Positions 17,920-27,001 of a DNA stretch of 64,000 bases are shown here, piece after piece. Origin of the DNA: Verrucomicrobiaceae bacterium (GTDB taxonomy: Bacteria; Verrucomicrobiota; Verrucomicrobiia; Verrucomicrobiales; Verrucomicrobiaceae). A model generated the notes under the pieces. That model did no database searches. It saw only the letters and a program-made list of their open reading frames with translations, and had not been told where the DNA came from. The position numbers and the translations under genes were made by a program. How positions within the stretch are numbered: the stretch's first letter is position 1; each line of letters begins with the position of its first letter. The stretch covers positions 1 to 64,000 of the forward strand of contig JAEUHK010000090.1 of NCBI GenBank assembly GCA_016795465.1. The letters run 5' to 3'.

Positions 17920-19317
17920 TCAATAGGTGAAGTCGGCGTATTCCAGGAAGAAGCTGGAGTAGTCCGGCTCGTTCACCGGCGCAGGCACCGGATCAATCAG
18001 CAACTGGTGAAAGCTGCGCTGCTCCACCGGCAGCACCACGGGCAGCGTGATCACAGACCCCTGCCCGATGATGTCGCCACCTTGCTGGCCCCACGAGGTC
18101 AGGTTCGTGCTGGTTTGATGCTTGTAGCGGAGCTGCGCACGCCCGTCCCAGCGCACCTGCAGGCCGCCCGGCACATTCGGATCAGGCTCCGGCGTGAGCG
18201 TGTGACGCCGCAGGCGGTATTCGAGCCACTTCAGCGTCTCGTCGTGGGCGAGTCGGTTGGCCTTTTCGTCCTTGCTTTCCAGCCCGGTGTTCCAGTTTCC
18301 CGGCACCTCGATGGTCGTTTCATCGAAGGAATGATTCACCAGATGGAAGATGTGATGCTGCACGAAGGGATTCGGCACGCCTTGGGCCGCCGCCTGGGCT
18401 CCGGAGGCCACGGCGAGCTTGATCGGATAGAGGTTCCCCGTCTTCGGCGACGCGTTGGGATCCGTCACCCCCATGAGCGAATCATTCGTGCCGTGAAACA
18501 TCACCACCTGCATGCGGCGGTCCGGCATGTAGCGCCCGGCCAGCTTGCTGCTCGGCGAGCCGTGGTAGCCAAAGTGACCGCAGCCAGGGTAGTAAAAGAG
18601 GCCGACGCGTGGAAAGGGCAGCTCCGCCGGCACACGCACCGGCGATGGCACCGCGAGGTCCACGGTCTGGTTTTGAGCATTTACATAGTCCACAGTGTAG
18701 TTTCCGAGGTCCACCGAGGCATCGAGCACCGCATTGAGGCCGGTTTGCGAACCATGCGAAAAGGCGAGCAGCCCGATGTGCTCGCGGTCCACATCCGTGC
18801 GATCATTCAGGTAGGTCAGCGCGGCCACGACATCCTTCGGGCGTTCGTAGTTGGGCGAGCACACCGCGTCGTCGATGGCGGGATCATGATGCGGGCGGCG
18901 GTTGGAGTATCCACCGGCGATGCCACGCGGATTAAAGCTGTCCGGCATGAGCACGAGGAAGCCTCGATCCGCCAGCCGCTGCCCCCAGCGCTCGAGCGGT
19001 GTCTTCGCGTTCGCCGCAATCGTGTCCGAGGGCCACATGCCGCCGGAACCGTGCAGCACGATCACGGTCGGATAAGGCCCCGGACCATGCACGAGCGCAT
19101 TCGGGCGATAGAGCAAGGCGATCAGCGTCAGGCGGTTCGCATCCGCCGGATAGCCCGGCACTGCCGCGAGTTGCGCACTGGGAGCCGGATTCGGGTTCAC
19201 GGCGATGTTGGCAGGCACATCGAAGAAGACCCGCTCTGGCACCACTTGGGCCGCCGCGCCCGTCGCGAACAGCAACACGATCCAGATCACTCGATGCATG
19301 AAGGGAGGAAAAGCCAT
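17920..19317 (-). CDS. Secreted alpha/beta hydrolase (dienelactone hydrolase-like)
   Basis: About 465 residues with an N-terminal signal peptide (MHRVIWIVLLFATGAAAQ within it). The hydrolase fold is shown by PTVIVLHGSGGMWPSDT (oxyanion loop), RGFLVLMPDSFNPRG, the nucleophile elbow LLAFSHGSQTG (Ser) and VMFHGTNDSL; a late His in FHLVNHSFDE may complete the triad. The C-terminal 90 residues (QTSTNLTSWGQQGGDI and on) resemble the beta-rich end domain seen in exported verrucomicrobial proteins, including the haloperoxidase-like protein at 21539. Substrate is unknown, probably an ester or lactone. Two ATGs (19317 and 19299) are possible starts. Confidence 0.75.
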   Translation of the reverse strand: MAFPPFMHRVIWIVLLFATGAAAQVVPERVFFDVPANIAVNPNPAPSAQLAAVPGYPADANRLTLIALLYRPNALVHGPGPYPTVIVLHGSGGMWPSDTIAANAKTPLERWGQRLADRGFLVLMPDSFNPRGIAGGYSNRRPHHDPAIDDAVCSPNYERPKDVVAALTYLNDRTDVDREHIGLLAFSHGSQTGLNAVLDASVDLGNYTVDYVNAQNQTVDLAVPSPVRVPAELPFPRVGLFYYPGCGHFGYHGSPSSKLAGRYMPDRRMQVVMFHGTNDSLMGVTDPNASPKTGNLYPIKLAVASGAQAAAQGVPNPFVQHHIFHLVNHSFDETTIEVPGNWNTGLESKDEKANRLAHDETLKWLEYRLRRHTLTPEPDPNVPGGLQVRWDGRAQLRYKHQTSTNLTSWGQQGGDIIGQGSVITLPVVLPVEQRSFHQLLIDPVPAPVNEPDYSSFFLEYADFTY

Positions 19318-19391
19318 GAAGCCAGATAAGACGCCACCTGGAGACCCTTCGTTCATGAAAGCCCGCTCCTTCCTCCACGTTCACGCGGGCC

Positions 19392-20039
19392 ATGAAACCT
19401 CTCATCGCCCTTCTCCTGCTCGTCTCCTCATCCTGGGCCGCGGACGCCGCGTATCAGCCGCAGCTCTTCAAAAGCCTCAAACTCGTGTATGAGGACACTT
19501 TCGACGGCACCGCCATCAACACCGACTTCTGGGAAGTGCGTCAAAACACCACCTGGGCGATCAAAGACGGCGTTTTGCATGGCAGCGAGTCCTCGAAGGA
19601 GTTTCAGGCCAAGAAGAAAGCGAGCAATGATCCCTCCCACGCCGGCCTAAAGCCGGTCATCTGGCTCAAAAAAGTGCCGGAGAACTTCGTCTGCTCCATG
19701 CGGGTGCGTTACGATGCCGCGAAGTATCAGAAAGGCTTTCCGCTCTTCGACCTCGGCCATCACATCCACACGATTGCCTTCAGCGAGAAGACCACGACGC
19801 TCGCCATCAAGAAAAACGTTGAGTCACTGCCCATCGAGAAGCCGCTCTTCACGCTCAACGCCTGGCATGATGTCGTCATCGAGCTGAAGAAAGGCACCCT
19901 GCTGCTCTCCATCGACGGCGTGAAGCATGTCTTTGAGAGCCAAAACATCGACATGACCGGCCAGGCGCAGATCGACTTCAAAGCCATCGACCACGGCACC
20001 TGCCAGATCGACCACATCCGCCTGTGGGAAGGCCACTGA
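19392..20039 (+). CDS. Secreted DUF1080-like (LamG/3-keto-disaccharide hydrolase-like) protein
   Basis: A 215-residue protein with a signal peptide (1-19, MKPLIALLLLVSSSWAADA). The mature part has the DUF1080 jelly-roll pattern: LVYEDTFDGTAINTDFWEVR, WAIKDGVLHGSESSKEF, NFVCSMRVRYDAAK, NAWHDVVIELKKGTLLLSID and IDFKAIDHGTCQIDHIRLWEGH. DUF1080 proteins are abundant in PVC bacteria and some act on 3-keto sugars; many have no proven activity. It is exported to the periplasm or surface. It ends just before a REP pair. Confidence 0.8.
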   Translation: MKPLIALLLLVSSSWAADAAYQPQLFKSLKLVYEDTFDGTAINTDFWEVRQNTTWAIKDGVLHGSESSKEFQAKKKASNDPSHAGLKPVIWLKKVPENFVCSMRVRYDAAKYQKGFPLFDLGHHIHTIAFSEKTTTLAIKKNVESLPIEKPLFTLNAWHDVVIELKKGTLLLSIDGVKHVFESQNIDMTGQAQIDFKAIDHGTCQIDHIRLWEGH

Positions 20040-20081
20040 GGCTTGGTCGTGTTTCAGCCAGAACGTGTGCAGATGCGTTGA

Positions 20082-20149
20082 TGTTTGTAGTTCGGCCTTT
20101 AGGCCGTGCTTGGAAGCACCTGAGCGGGCTGAAGCCCGAACTACAAACA
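20082..20149. repeat. Complete REP pair (BIME-like), GTAGTTCGG family
   Basis: The left arm (20082-20106) reads TGTTTGTAGTT then hairpin CGGCC-ttta-GGCCG. The right arm (20125-20149) reads CGGGC-tgaa-GCCCG then AACTACAAACA. The outer 11 bp pair perfectly. The left hairpin has CGGCC/GGCCG where other members have CGGGC/GCCCG, a compensated change. Confidence 0.85.
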
Positions 20150-20206
20150 GCCTGGGGTTCATCGACAGGCTGTCGTGGCAACACGAGACAGTGTGAGAAA
20201 TGCGAC

Positions 20207-21490
20207 CTAGTTCAAGTGACCGCCCGTCCAGCGAGCCAGCATGTTCGGCAGCGCCGTTGGCCTCGTCTTCGCCACGTAGATGCCGGCGATGACCGCACAC
20301 GAGGCGCAGAACCAAAACACCTGCCCCGGCGACCAGCCGAGCCGGATATTGAGTTCCTTTTGCACCAGCGCCGCACCGGCGATGCCCACCCACGACAGCC
20401 ACGAGGCCGCGCCCTGCACGCTGCCTTTGCGATCCGCCGGCGGACGATGCTGCAACACCGCCGCGATGGGCACGATGAACAAGCCTCCGCCGATGCCGAG
20501 CACCGCCAGCCCCACCGTGAAGGCCGTGCGGCTGATGCCATCCACACCCAGCCAGAAGCCCATGGCCGCCATCAGGATCGCCCCGAGCGGGATGAGGCCG
20601 TATTCGACGTGATCACCGCTCAGCTTGCCTGCGAGGATGCTCCCCGCTGCCATGCCAATGGCCAGCGCCACCTGCAGCGCACTGTTCTCCGTCTCGCCGA
20701 GATGGAAGACCTGCTCCGCGTAGAGCACGATGTTCATCTGCAAAAGCGCCGCGATGAAGAAGAAGCCCGTGTTGCCGAGGTTCGCCCGCCACAGGTCGCG
20801 ATCCTGCTTCATCCAGGAAAACTCGCGCCACAGCTCGCCGAGGAAATTGAGGTTCAGCGGCTTCTTCGGGTCGGCCGCGGGCAGTTTCGTGATGCCCAAA
20901 CTGGCCAGCCATCCCGCCACCGCGAGCGCCAGCAGGATGTAGCCGGCATTCGAAGGCGACTCGGCAAAATGCTGCGCCATCCACGCGGCCGCCAGCGTGC
21001 CAAAGATCGTCGCCAGAAAGGTCAGCATCTCGATGATGCCATTCGCCCATGAAAGCCGCGCCGCCGGCACCACCTCGGGCAGCGAGCCATACTTCGACGC
21101 GGCAAAGAAGGCGCTGTGAACGCCCATCAGGCAGATCGCCGCCAGTTGCAGCGCCGTCTTGCCAGAGCCCAGCGCCATCGCGGCGAAGACCATGATGCCC
21201 ATCTCCATCACCTTCACGCCGATCATGACCTTTCGCTTGCTGAAACGGTCCGCCATCCAGCCGCCCAGCATCGAGAGCAGCAGGAAGGGAATCGCAAAGT
21301 ACATGCCGGAGTCGCTCACCAGCGCATCCAGCTCGGCCTTCGGCAGCTTCTTCGCGATCACGAGGTAGATCACCAGCCAGCGCAGCACGCTGTCAGAAAA
21401 GGCACCTTGGAATTGCGTGCCCATCAGGCACCAAAAACCCCGCTGCCACGAGGCGGCGGGAGCGTGGGAAGAAGTCGTGTGACCAGACAT
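20207..21490 (-). CDS. MFS transporter, lysophospholipid transporter (LplT)-like
   Basis: A 427-residue integral membrane protein with about 12 predicted membrane segments. Signature regions are FWCLMGTQFQGAFSDSVLRW (helix 1, with the NDN-like position altered), MLGGWMADRFSKRKVMIG (the MFS loop 2-3 motif) and FFAASKYGSLPEVVP, typical of LplT and the related Aas-linked transporters. LplT flips lysophospholipids inward for reacylation; no Aas acyltransferase lies nearby, so the exact substrate is uncertain. It acts in the inner membrane. It is convergent with the DUF1080-like gene. Confidence 0.8.
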   Translation of the reverse strand: MSGHTTSSHAPAASWQRGFWCLMGTQFQGAFSDSVLRWLVIYLVIAKKLPKAELDALVSDSGMYFAIPFLLLSMLGGWMADRFSKRKVMIGVKVMEMGIMVFAAMALGSGKTALQLAAICLMGVHSAFFAASKYGSLPEVVPAARLSWANGIIEMLTFLATIFGTLAAAWMAQHFAESPSNAGYILLALAVAGWLASLGITKLPAADPKKPLNLNFLGELWREFSWMKQDRDLWRANLGNTGFFFIAALLQMNIVLYAEQVFHLGETENSALQVALAIGMAAGSILAGKLSGDHVEYGLIPLGAILMAAMGFWLGVDGISRTAFTVGLAVLGIGGGLFIVPIAAVLQHRPPADRKGSVQGAASWLSWVGIAGAALVQKELNIRLGWSPGQVFWFCASCAVIAGIYVAKTRPTALPNMLARWTGGHLN

Positions 21491-21538
21491 GGCAGGCCTC
21501 TAGCATAGCCCGCCCGTTCCTGCACAGCCTGAAATCAC

Positions 21539-23686
21539 TCACGGTGCCGCCGACCACACCACGCGGTAGAATTTGCCCGCAGGATCAGGGCTCGTATCCG
21601 TCCATGAGCCGTTCGTGTCGTAAGTCTGGGCTGCGGTGGTGGCATCGGTCCAAGTGGTAAGATTGGTCGAGACCTGCACCTTTTGATACATGCCACGCAC
21701 AGCGGTCCAGCGCAGCGTGGCCTGGCCGGCGGCGAGCGTGACGACGGGCGAGAGACTTTGGCTGAAGATCGTGCCGCTCCAGTATTTCTCCGCGAGCGTG
21801 AAGGCGCTCTGACCAGCCACCGAGCCCACATGACGCCCGTGGAAGTCGTCCTCGCTCGGGTGAATGCCGCCGTAGCGTCGCGATTGTCCCGCCTGATCGG
21901 CCGCGTCGTAGTAGGAGCACCATTGCAGCGTCACATTCGTGCTCGGACCTTTGTCGATCTGCATCGTGTTCGCCGTGTAGGTGTGGGAATGGAAGCCGCC
22001 GGGGAAGTAGGGGCTGCCCGTGATGCTGGCGAGCACCTCTGCGGCGGCGCGGCTGAAGGTGCTGTGACCGCTGATGTAACCGGGAAAGGCGGGCGTGTTG
22101 AAGGTCTTCCGCTGAAACGGCAGCCAATCCTTCGCCAGCATCCAGGTCACGAAGCTTTGATTCGTCGCGATGGAAGGCGCGGGCAGGTTGTTGTTGTGCT
22201 CGCCGGGCCAGGAATAGACGGCGATCTGCCCGATGAAGTTGGTGCCGAGCTGGGTGAGGCCGGTGTTGAGATTGAAGATGTTCCGATGCTTGCCACCGAC
22301 GGCGGCGGTGGTGGCTGTGATCACTTCGCACACGTTGGTCATGAGCGGCAGGCCTTCAGGGTGATACGACTGGCCGCCGACGTTCGAAGACTGGCCTTTG
22401 CTCGCCATGTAGCGGATCATGGTGATGGGGCGCGGGCCGGAGTAGTAGCGTTTCAAAGCCCACGCGGCGCAGGCGGCATCATGCGTGGCGGCGGAGAGGG
22501 CAAAATAGACCTTCACATCCCATTCGAGATCGTTCACCACGGGGCCGGTGCCGCGAAGGCGCTTCACGGTGAGCGGGTTGTCAGCCACCTGGTTTGCCAG
22601 CACATGCCAGTGGCCCGGCGGTGTCTCGGAATTCGGGCCATCGGCCCAGAATTCCGCCAGCACGCGGGTGTAGTCGCCACGCTTCACGCTGTTCGCGGTG
22701 TAGCTGCCGCCTGTGACGGGATTGGTGGTGAAGCCCGTGCCGCTGTCGCTGCCGAGCGGATTGTTGCCGATGGCACCGGGAGAGATGTCCACGAGTGTGT
22801 TGTCATTGAGCTGGCTGCTGGCGATGAGCACGCCGAGGGCCTGCTGCTTGTATTCACTATCCGTGGCGCTGGTGACGCCGCCGAAACTGAGGCGCGAAGG
22901 CCCGCCAAACGGATCGAGCCAGGGCTTCGTGGCATCGCTGCGGGTGAGGCTGAAGGGTGTGGTGGCGAGGCTTTGCACACCGAGGAAGCTCTGCGCTCCT
23001 CCGGGGATGGGGATGCCGTTTTGCGTCACGCTCGTGGCGAGATCGAGCGGCTGCCAGTAGTTCGGATTCGTGCCCGTGGGAATGCCAAAGCCGAGCGGCC
23101 GGTTCGAGACAAAGTTCGCATTCGTCCCGAGCACCGAGAGGGCGAGGCTCGGGCTCAGATTAGGATTCACACTCACCGTGTAAGCCTGCGGGTAGCCCGT
23201 CTGGTTAAAACCATCGTTTGCCGACCAGTTCAGCACGCTCTGTCCCAGGCGCTTGCCCAGCTCGGCAGGCGTCGTGGCCGTGGTGATGGCCGCTTGAGCC
23301 GTCGCAGGCGAGTAACCGAGCGCCGTCAGCTTCGCATCAAAGGCATTCCGCAGCGTCGTCGTGGTAAAACGATCCCGCAGCACGCGATACGCCGCGTAGC
23401 TGATCGCCTCATGCCGAGCCGACTCGATGTCCGGGGGCAATGGCGAGATCTTCTCGTTTTGAAGGTAACCGATGGCAGTGGTGTCATAGGCCGCCCAGGC
23501 GTTGTACATAGCCGCCGAGAGATGGAAAAGGTTCCGCGCATGCTGCGGCGGGTTGGGGATCGTCTGCCGGATGGCGCTGAGAAGCTGCTCATTCCATTCC
23601 CGCGCCGCGCTGAGCGCCTGCAAACCGCTCGTGGAAGCCCAAAAGGCCACGCAGAACACGCAAAAGGCATGGAATCGAATTTTCAT
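21539..23686 (-). CDS. Exported vanadium-dependent haloperoxidase-like protein (PAP2 superfamily)
   Basis: A 715-residue protein with a signal peptide (about 1-27). The catalytic helix bundle shows the vanadate/phosphate-binding residues: YYSGPRPITMIRY (Arg), PGYISGHSTFSRAAAEVL (Ser-Gly-His) and RYGGIHPSEDDFHGRHVG (Arg/His end motif). This order is that of vanadium haloperoxidases and PAP2 phosphatases. After about residue 640 a beta-rich C-terminal domain follows (QKVQVSTNLTTWTDATT), like the end of the 17920 hydrolase. The activity may be halide oxidation or phosphate ester hydrolysis; sequence alone does not decide. It is periplasmic or secreted. No Shine-Dalgarno is seen. Confidence 0.82.
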   Translation of the reverse strand: MKIRFHAFCVFCVAFWASTSGLQALSAAREWNEQLLSAIRQTIPNPPQHARNLFHLSAAMYNAWAAYDTTAIGYLQNEKISPLPPDIESARHEAISYAAYRVLRDRFTTTTLRNAFDAKLTALGYSPATAQAAITTATTPAELGKRLGQSVLNWSANDGFNQTGYPQAYTVSVNPNLSPSLALSVLGTNANFVSNRPLGFGIPTGTNPNYWQPLDLATSVTQNGIPIPGGAQSFLGVQSLATTPFSLTRSDATKPWLDPFGGPSRLSFGGVTSATDSEYKQQALGVLIASSQLNDNTLVDISPGAIGNNPLGSDSGTGFTTNPVTGGSYTANSVKRGDYTRVLAEFWADGPNSETPPGHWHVLANQVADNPLTVKRLRGTGPVVNDLEWDVKVYFALSAATHDAACAAWALKRYYSGPRPITMIRYMASKGQSSNVGGQSYHPEGLPLMTNVCEVITATTAAVGGKHRNIFNLNTGLTQLGTNFIGQIAVYSWPGEHNNNLPAPSIATNQSFVTWMLAKDWLPFQRKTFNTPAFPGYISGHSTFSRAAAEVLASITGSPYFPGGFHSHTYTANTMQIDKGPSTNVTLQWCSYYDAADQAGQSRRYGGIHPSEDDFHGRHVGSVAGQSAFTLAEKYWSGTIFSQSLSPVVTLAAGQATLRWTAVRGMYQKVQVSTNLTTWTDATTAAQTYDTNGSWTDTSPDPAGKFYRVVWSAAP

Positions 23687-23875
23687 CGGCGGAGAGGTTT
23701 TGTATCAGAAGGTCACGCGACCTGTCTGCCTCAAACTCTCCCGCTTTCCGATTCAGAGTTACCGAGCCCCGGAGCGCGGCGATTTCATTCCCGCCGAAGG
23801 CCTTGAGTGGCCGATCAGTCCATTCGTGCTCATTTCTTTCCATTCGGCTCGGACATTTGCGTTCCAAAAAGAAGG

Positions 23876-23970
23876 CCCACCGCAAGAGAAAGGAAGACCG
23901 CAGAGCTTCAGAGATCAGAGCTTCAGAAGTCAGAGGGGAGCGCGGACACTTTTATCCGCTGCTGGGTTCT
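23876..23970 (+). repeat. Dispersed intergenic repeat, copy 1
   Basis: Shares CCGCAAGAG-AAGGA, CAGAAGTCAG and AGAGGGGAGCGCGG-CACT blocks, in the same order, with 39444-39538. It contains a short tandem of CAGAGCTT/CAGAGATC units. Confidence 0.65.
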
Positions 23971-23990
23971 TGGCTCTTGGTTCGTCGTTC

Positions 23991-24079
23991 GTAGTTCGGG
24001 CTTTAGCCCCGTCAGGCCATCGTCTATGCGCAAAGCGCTCCGCCTGCTGCTCCGGATTCTGTAGCCCCCCTTTAGGCGG
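23991..24079 (+). repeat. Two REP units in the same orientation
   Basis: GTAGTTCGGGCTTTAGCCCC (23991-24010) matches the family at 20087 and 55656. A second unit, GTAG then CCCCCCTTTAGGCGG, lies at 24061-24079. Neither has its inverted partner. Confidence 0.7.
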
Positions 24080-24167
24080 TCAAAGAAGGAGGGGCTGGGC
24101 GCTTACGAGGCGAACGAGGGTTGTTTCAGCGCGAAACGTGAGGCAGGCTGTGATTTCTTCCCTCTGC

Positions 24168-25499
24168 ATGACCGAACTCCTCCTCATCATTCTTCTTCTC
24201 GTCTTCAACGGTGTCTTTGCCATGGCGGAGATCGCCATCGTTTCGGCGAAGAAGGCGCGGATGATGGAGCGGGCGGAAAAGGGCAGCGGCGGGGCGCGGT
24301 TGGCGCTGAAGCTGGCGGAGAATCCGGAGCGCTTCCTGAGCACGGTGCAAATCGGCATCACGCTGGTGGGCGTGCTGGCGGGGGCGTTTGGTGGGGCGAG
24401 TCTGGCGGGTTATGTGACGCCATGGCTGAAGGAGATCGCGTGGCTGGCGGAGCACGCGGAGGAGATCGCGTTTGGTTTGGTCGTGGCCTTCATCACCTAC
24501 CTTTCGCTGATCATTGGCGAGCTGGTGCCGAAGAGTCTGGCGCTGCGAAACGCGGAAGGCATCGCCTGCGTGATGGCGGGACCGATGGACTGGCTGTCAC
24601 GGGTGGGAAGTCCGCTGGTGTGGGTGCTGGAGCTGAGCACGCGGGCGCTGATGCGTTTCTTTGGCAAATCCGAGGCACCGAGCGGTCCAACGACGGCGGA
24701 GGTGGAGGTGCTGCTGCGCGAAGGACTCATCACCGGCAACGTGCGGCATGAGGAGAGCGAGCTGGTGGAGGGTGTGTTTGATCTGCGTGAACTCAAAGCG
24801 GAGGAAATCATGCGCCCGAAGCCGAAGCTGGTCTTTCTGCATGTGGATGACAGCGCCGCGAGCGTGGCGGAGGAACTTGGCGAAGGTGTGCGGCAGGTGG
24901 TCTTCCCGGTTTATGGCGAGACGCGTGATCATGTGGAGGGCATGGTGTCGCTACGGGCGCTGTTTCTTTCCGTGGCGGCCGGGAAGACGCAGAAGGTGAG
25001 CGAGCTGATGCGCGAACCGGTTTTCGTGTCCGACAATCAGCCCGCGCTGACGCTGCTGGAGGAACTGCGCAAGGCTTCGCATCACGCGGCGATGGTCACG
25101 GACGAATTCGGCATCGTGCGTGGCATGGTGACGATCGAGGATCTGGCGGAGGAGGTCGTGGGTGATCTCAAGACGAACCGTCCGGACACGTCCAGCTCGC
25201 CGCAGGTGCGTGAAACAGCTCCTGATGCATGGATCGCGGACGGCATGACGGAGATCGACCAGATCAACGATGCCATCCACGGCTTTGAAGTGATCGCCAA
25301 TGCCGAGGATGATGCCTTTCAGACGCTCGCGGGCTTCATCATGCAGCATCTGGAACGGCTGCCGCGCGAGGGTGAAAAATTCACCGTGGGCGGCATTGAG
25401 ATCGAGATCATCGACATGGACCGCCAGCGGATCGACAAGGTGGGCGTGCGGCGTCTGCCGCAGCCTCAGGCGAGCAACTCGGAGATGACGCGGGCCTGA
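24168..25499 (+). CDS. CNNM/CorC-HlyC family (hemolysin-like) membrane protein
   Basis: A 443-residue protein. The N-terminal DUF21/CNNM membrane domain (residues about 1-190) starts MTELLLIILLLVFNGVFAMA and contains STVQIGITLVGVLAGAFGG and LIIGELVPKSLALRN, the family signatures. Two CBS repeats follow (about 205-330; EIMRPKPKLVFLHV, HAAMVTDEFGIVRGMVTIED). The CorC_HlyC C-terminal domain is at about 350-430 (DAFQTLAGFIMQHLERLPREG). Members export or regulate Mg/Co or Na at the inner membrane. Its last 34 bp overlap the end of the converging DUF1501 gene. The start is the ATG directly before the first membrane helix. Confidence 0.9.
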   Translation: MTELLLIILLLVFNGVFAMAEIAIVSAKKARMMERAEKGSGGARLALKLAENPERFLSTVQIGITLVGVLAGAFGGASLAGYVTPWLKEIAWLAEHAEEIAFGLVVAFITYLSLIIGELVPKSLALRNAEGIACVMAGPMDWLSRVGSPLVWVLELSTRALMRFFGKSEAPSGPTTAEVEVLLREGLITGNVRHEESELVEGVFDLRELKAEEIMRPKPKLVFLHVDDSAASVAEELGEGVRQVVFPVYGETRDHVEGMVSLRALFLSVAAGKTQKVSELMREPVFVSDNQPALTLLEELRKASHHAAMVTDEFGIVRGMVTIEDLAEEVVGDLKTNRPDTSSSPQVRETAPDAWIADGMTEIDQINDAIHGFEVIANAEDDAFQTLAGFIMQHLERLPREGEKFTVGGIEIEIIDMDRQRIDKVGVRRLPQPQASNSEMTRA

Positions 25500-26902
25500 G
25501 GATTCTCGACAAGGACCTGATCGGTGCCGTTGCGCTTGTAGCTGAGCTTTTTAGGATCGAGGCCGAAGAGGTGGAGCAGCGTGGCGTGGTAGTCGTAGTG
25601 GTTCACGACGTCCTTCACGGCGTGGTGGGCGAACTCATCGGTCTCGCCGTGGGTGTGGCCGCCTTTGAAGCCACCACCGGCCACCCACATGCTGAAGCCG
25701 TAGGTGTTGTGATCGCGGCCGACGGTCTTGCGATCCTTCGCGCCGGCGCGGTTTTGGATAACTGGCAGTCGCCCCATCTCGCCGCCCCAGTGGACGATGG
25801 TGGTGTCGAGCAGGCCGCGTTGCTTCAAATCGGTGACGAGTGCCGCGGCACCTTGATCGACATACAAACAGGTGGCGGGCAGGCCGGTGAGGATGCTAGA
25901 GTGATGATCCCAGGTTTGATTCCCGGTGAAAAGGGACACGAAGCGCACCCCACGCTCGACGAGACGGCGGGCGATGAGGCAGCGCGTGCCAAACTCGGCC
26001 GTGGCCGGGTTGTCGATGCCGTAGAGCTTCTTCGTGGCTTCGCTCTCTTTCGAGATGTCGAGAGCCTCTTTGGCCGCGGTTTGCATGCGGGCGGCGAGTT
26101 CAAAAGACTGGATGCGAGCCTCCAGATCGGCCTCGCCGGGGCGCGCCTCCGCGTGCTCGCGATTGAGGCGTTGCACGAAGTTCAGGTAGCGTGACTGCGC
26201 CTCGCCTTTGAGGCTCAAAGGTGCATCGAGGTTCGGGATGCGTGGCTCCTTCGGTCGGATGACCGTGCCTTGGTAGAGGCTGGGAAGCCAGCCATTGCTC
26301 CAATTGTCCACGCCGAGCACCGGCACGCCGCGTGGATCAGTGAGGGCCACATAGGCCGGCAGGTCCTGATTCTCACTGCCGAGACCGTAAGTGATCCACG
26401 AGCCAAGTGTGGGCCGCCCGCCGGTGACCTGGCCGTTCATGAGGGCGTAGATGCTCTGGCCGTGGTTGTTCACGCCGGTGTGCATCGAGCGGATGAGCGT
26501 GACGTCATCGACAATGCGGGAGAAGTGCGGCAGCAGCTCGCTCACATCCATGCCGCACTGGCCGTGCTTTTTGAACTTCCACTGCGGGCCCATCACCTCA
26601 CGGCTGGCACCGGCGGCATCGTCATACTTCACCTCGCCGGGGAATTCCTTGCCATCGAGCTTCATGAGCTCCGGTTTCGGGTCAAAGAGGTCCATGTGGC
26701 TCGGTCCGCCCTGCATGAACATCGAGATCATCGCCTTGGCCTGGCCAAAACCATGCGGCTGCTTCGGCTTGAGGTCGTAATGCGGTGCCACCGCCCGGTC
26801 TGAGGTGGCGAGAAGGCCCTGCTCCTGCAGCAGCGTGGCCAAAGCAATGCCGCCGATGCCGTAGGCGGAGCGGTTCAGGATGGAGCGGCGTGTGTGGAGC
26901 AT
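25466..26902 (-). CDS. DUF1501 domain-containing protein (alkaline-phosphatase-like fold, Tat-type leader)
   Basis: A 478-residue protein typical of PVC bacteria. The N-terminus MLHTRRSILNRSAYGIGGIA has a twin-arginine-like leader, suggesting Tat export. Family blocks are MISMFMQGGPSHMDLFDPKP, IRSMHTGVNNHGQSIYALM, RPTLGSWITYGLGSEN, FGTRCLIARRLVERGVRF, TTIVHWGGEMGRLP, GRDHNTYGFSMWVAGGGFKG and the end VNHYDYHATLLHLFGLD. The reaction is unknown. In most genomes the partner is a PSCyt1/PSD1 protein next door; here the only such gene is about 6 kb away at 33199. It is convergent with the CNNM gene. Confidence 0.92.
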   Translation of the reverse strand: MLHTRRSILNRSAYGIGGIALATLLQEQGLLATSDRAVAPHYDLKPKQPHGFGQAKAMISMFMQGGPSHMDLFDPKPELMKLDGKEFPGEVKYDDAAGASREVMGPQWKFKKHGQCGMDVSELLPHFSRIVDDVTLIRSMHTGVNNHGQSIYALMNGQVTGGRPTLGSWITYGLGSENQDLPAYVALTDPRGVPVLGVDNWSNGWLPSLYQGTVIRPKEPRIPNLDAPLSLKGEAQSRYLNFVQRLNREHAEARPGEADLEARIQSFELAARMQTAAKEALDISKESEATKKLYGIDNPATAEFGTRCLIARRLVERGVRFVSLFTGNQTWDHHSSILTGLPATCLYVDQGAAALVTDLKQRGLLDTTIVHWGGEMGRLPVIQNRAGAKDRKTVGRDHNTYGFSMWVAGGGFKGGHTHGETDEFAHHAVKDVVNHYDYHATLLHLFGLDPKKLSYKRNGTDQVLVENPQARVISELLA

Positions 26903-27001
26903 GGCTGACCTACGCCGCGAGGCGTGCTGCTCTAGCGAAGGATGCGCGAGGATGCTGCAAGAGTTGCCTTCTTGGGGCCGATGAGCCAAGGTGACCTCAC
27001 G

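Larger units (their letters stand above)
23687..24167. other. Gene-poor divergent region with repeats
   Basis: No convincing coding sequence in these 481 bp between the haloperoxidase-like and CNNM genes. It holds one copy of a dispersed repeat (23876-23970; second copy at 39444-39538) and two REP units (23991 and 24061). No clear sigma70 promoter was seen. Confidence 0.6.

Noticed and set aside
21683..23806. A 707-codon open frame opposite the haloperoxidase-like gene
   Set aside because: Arg/Ala/Gly-rich translation, no motif, complete overlap with the recognised gene.
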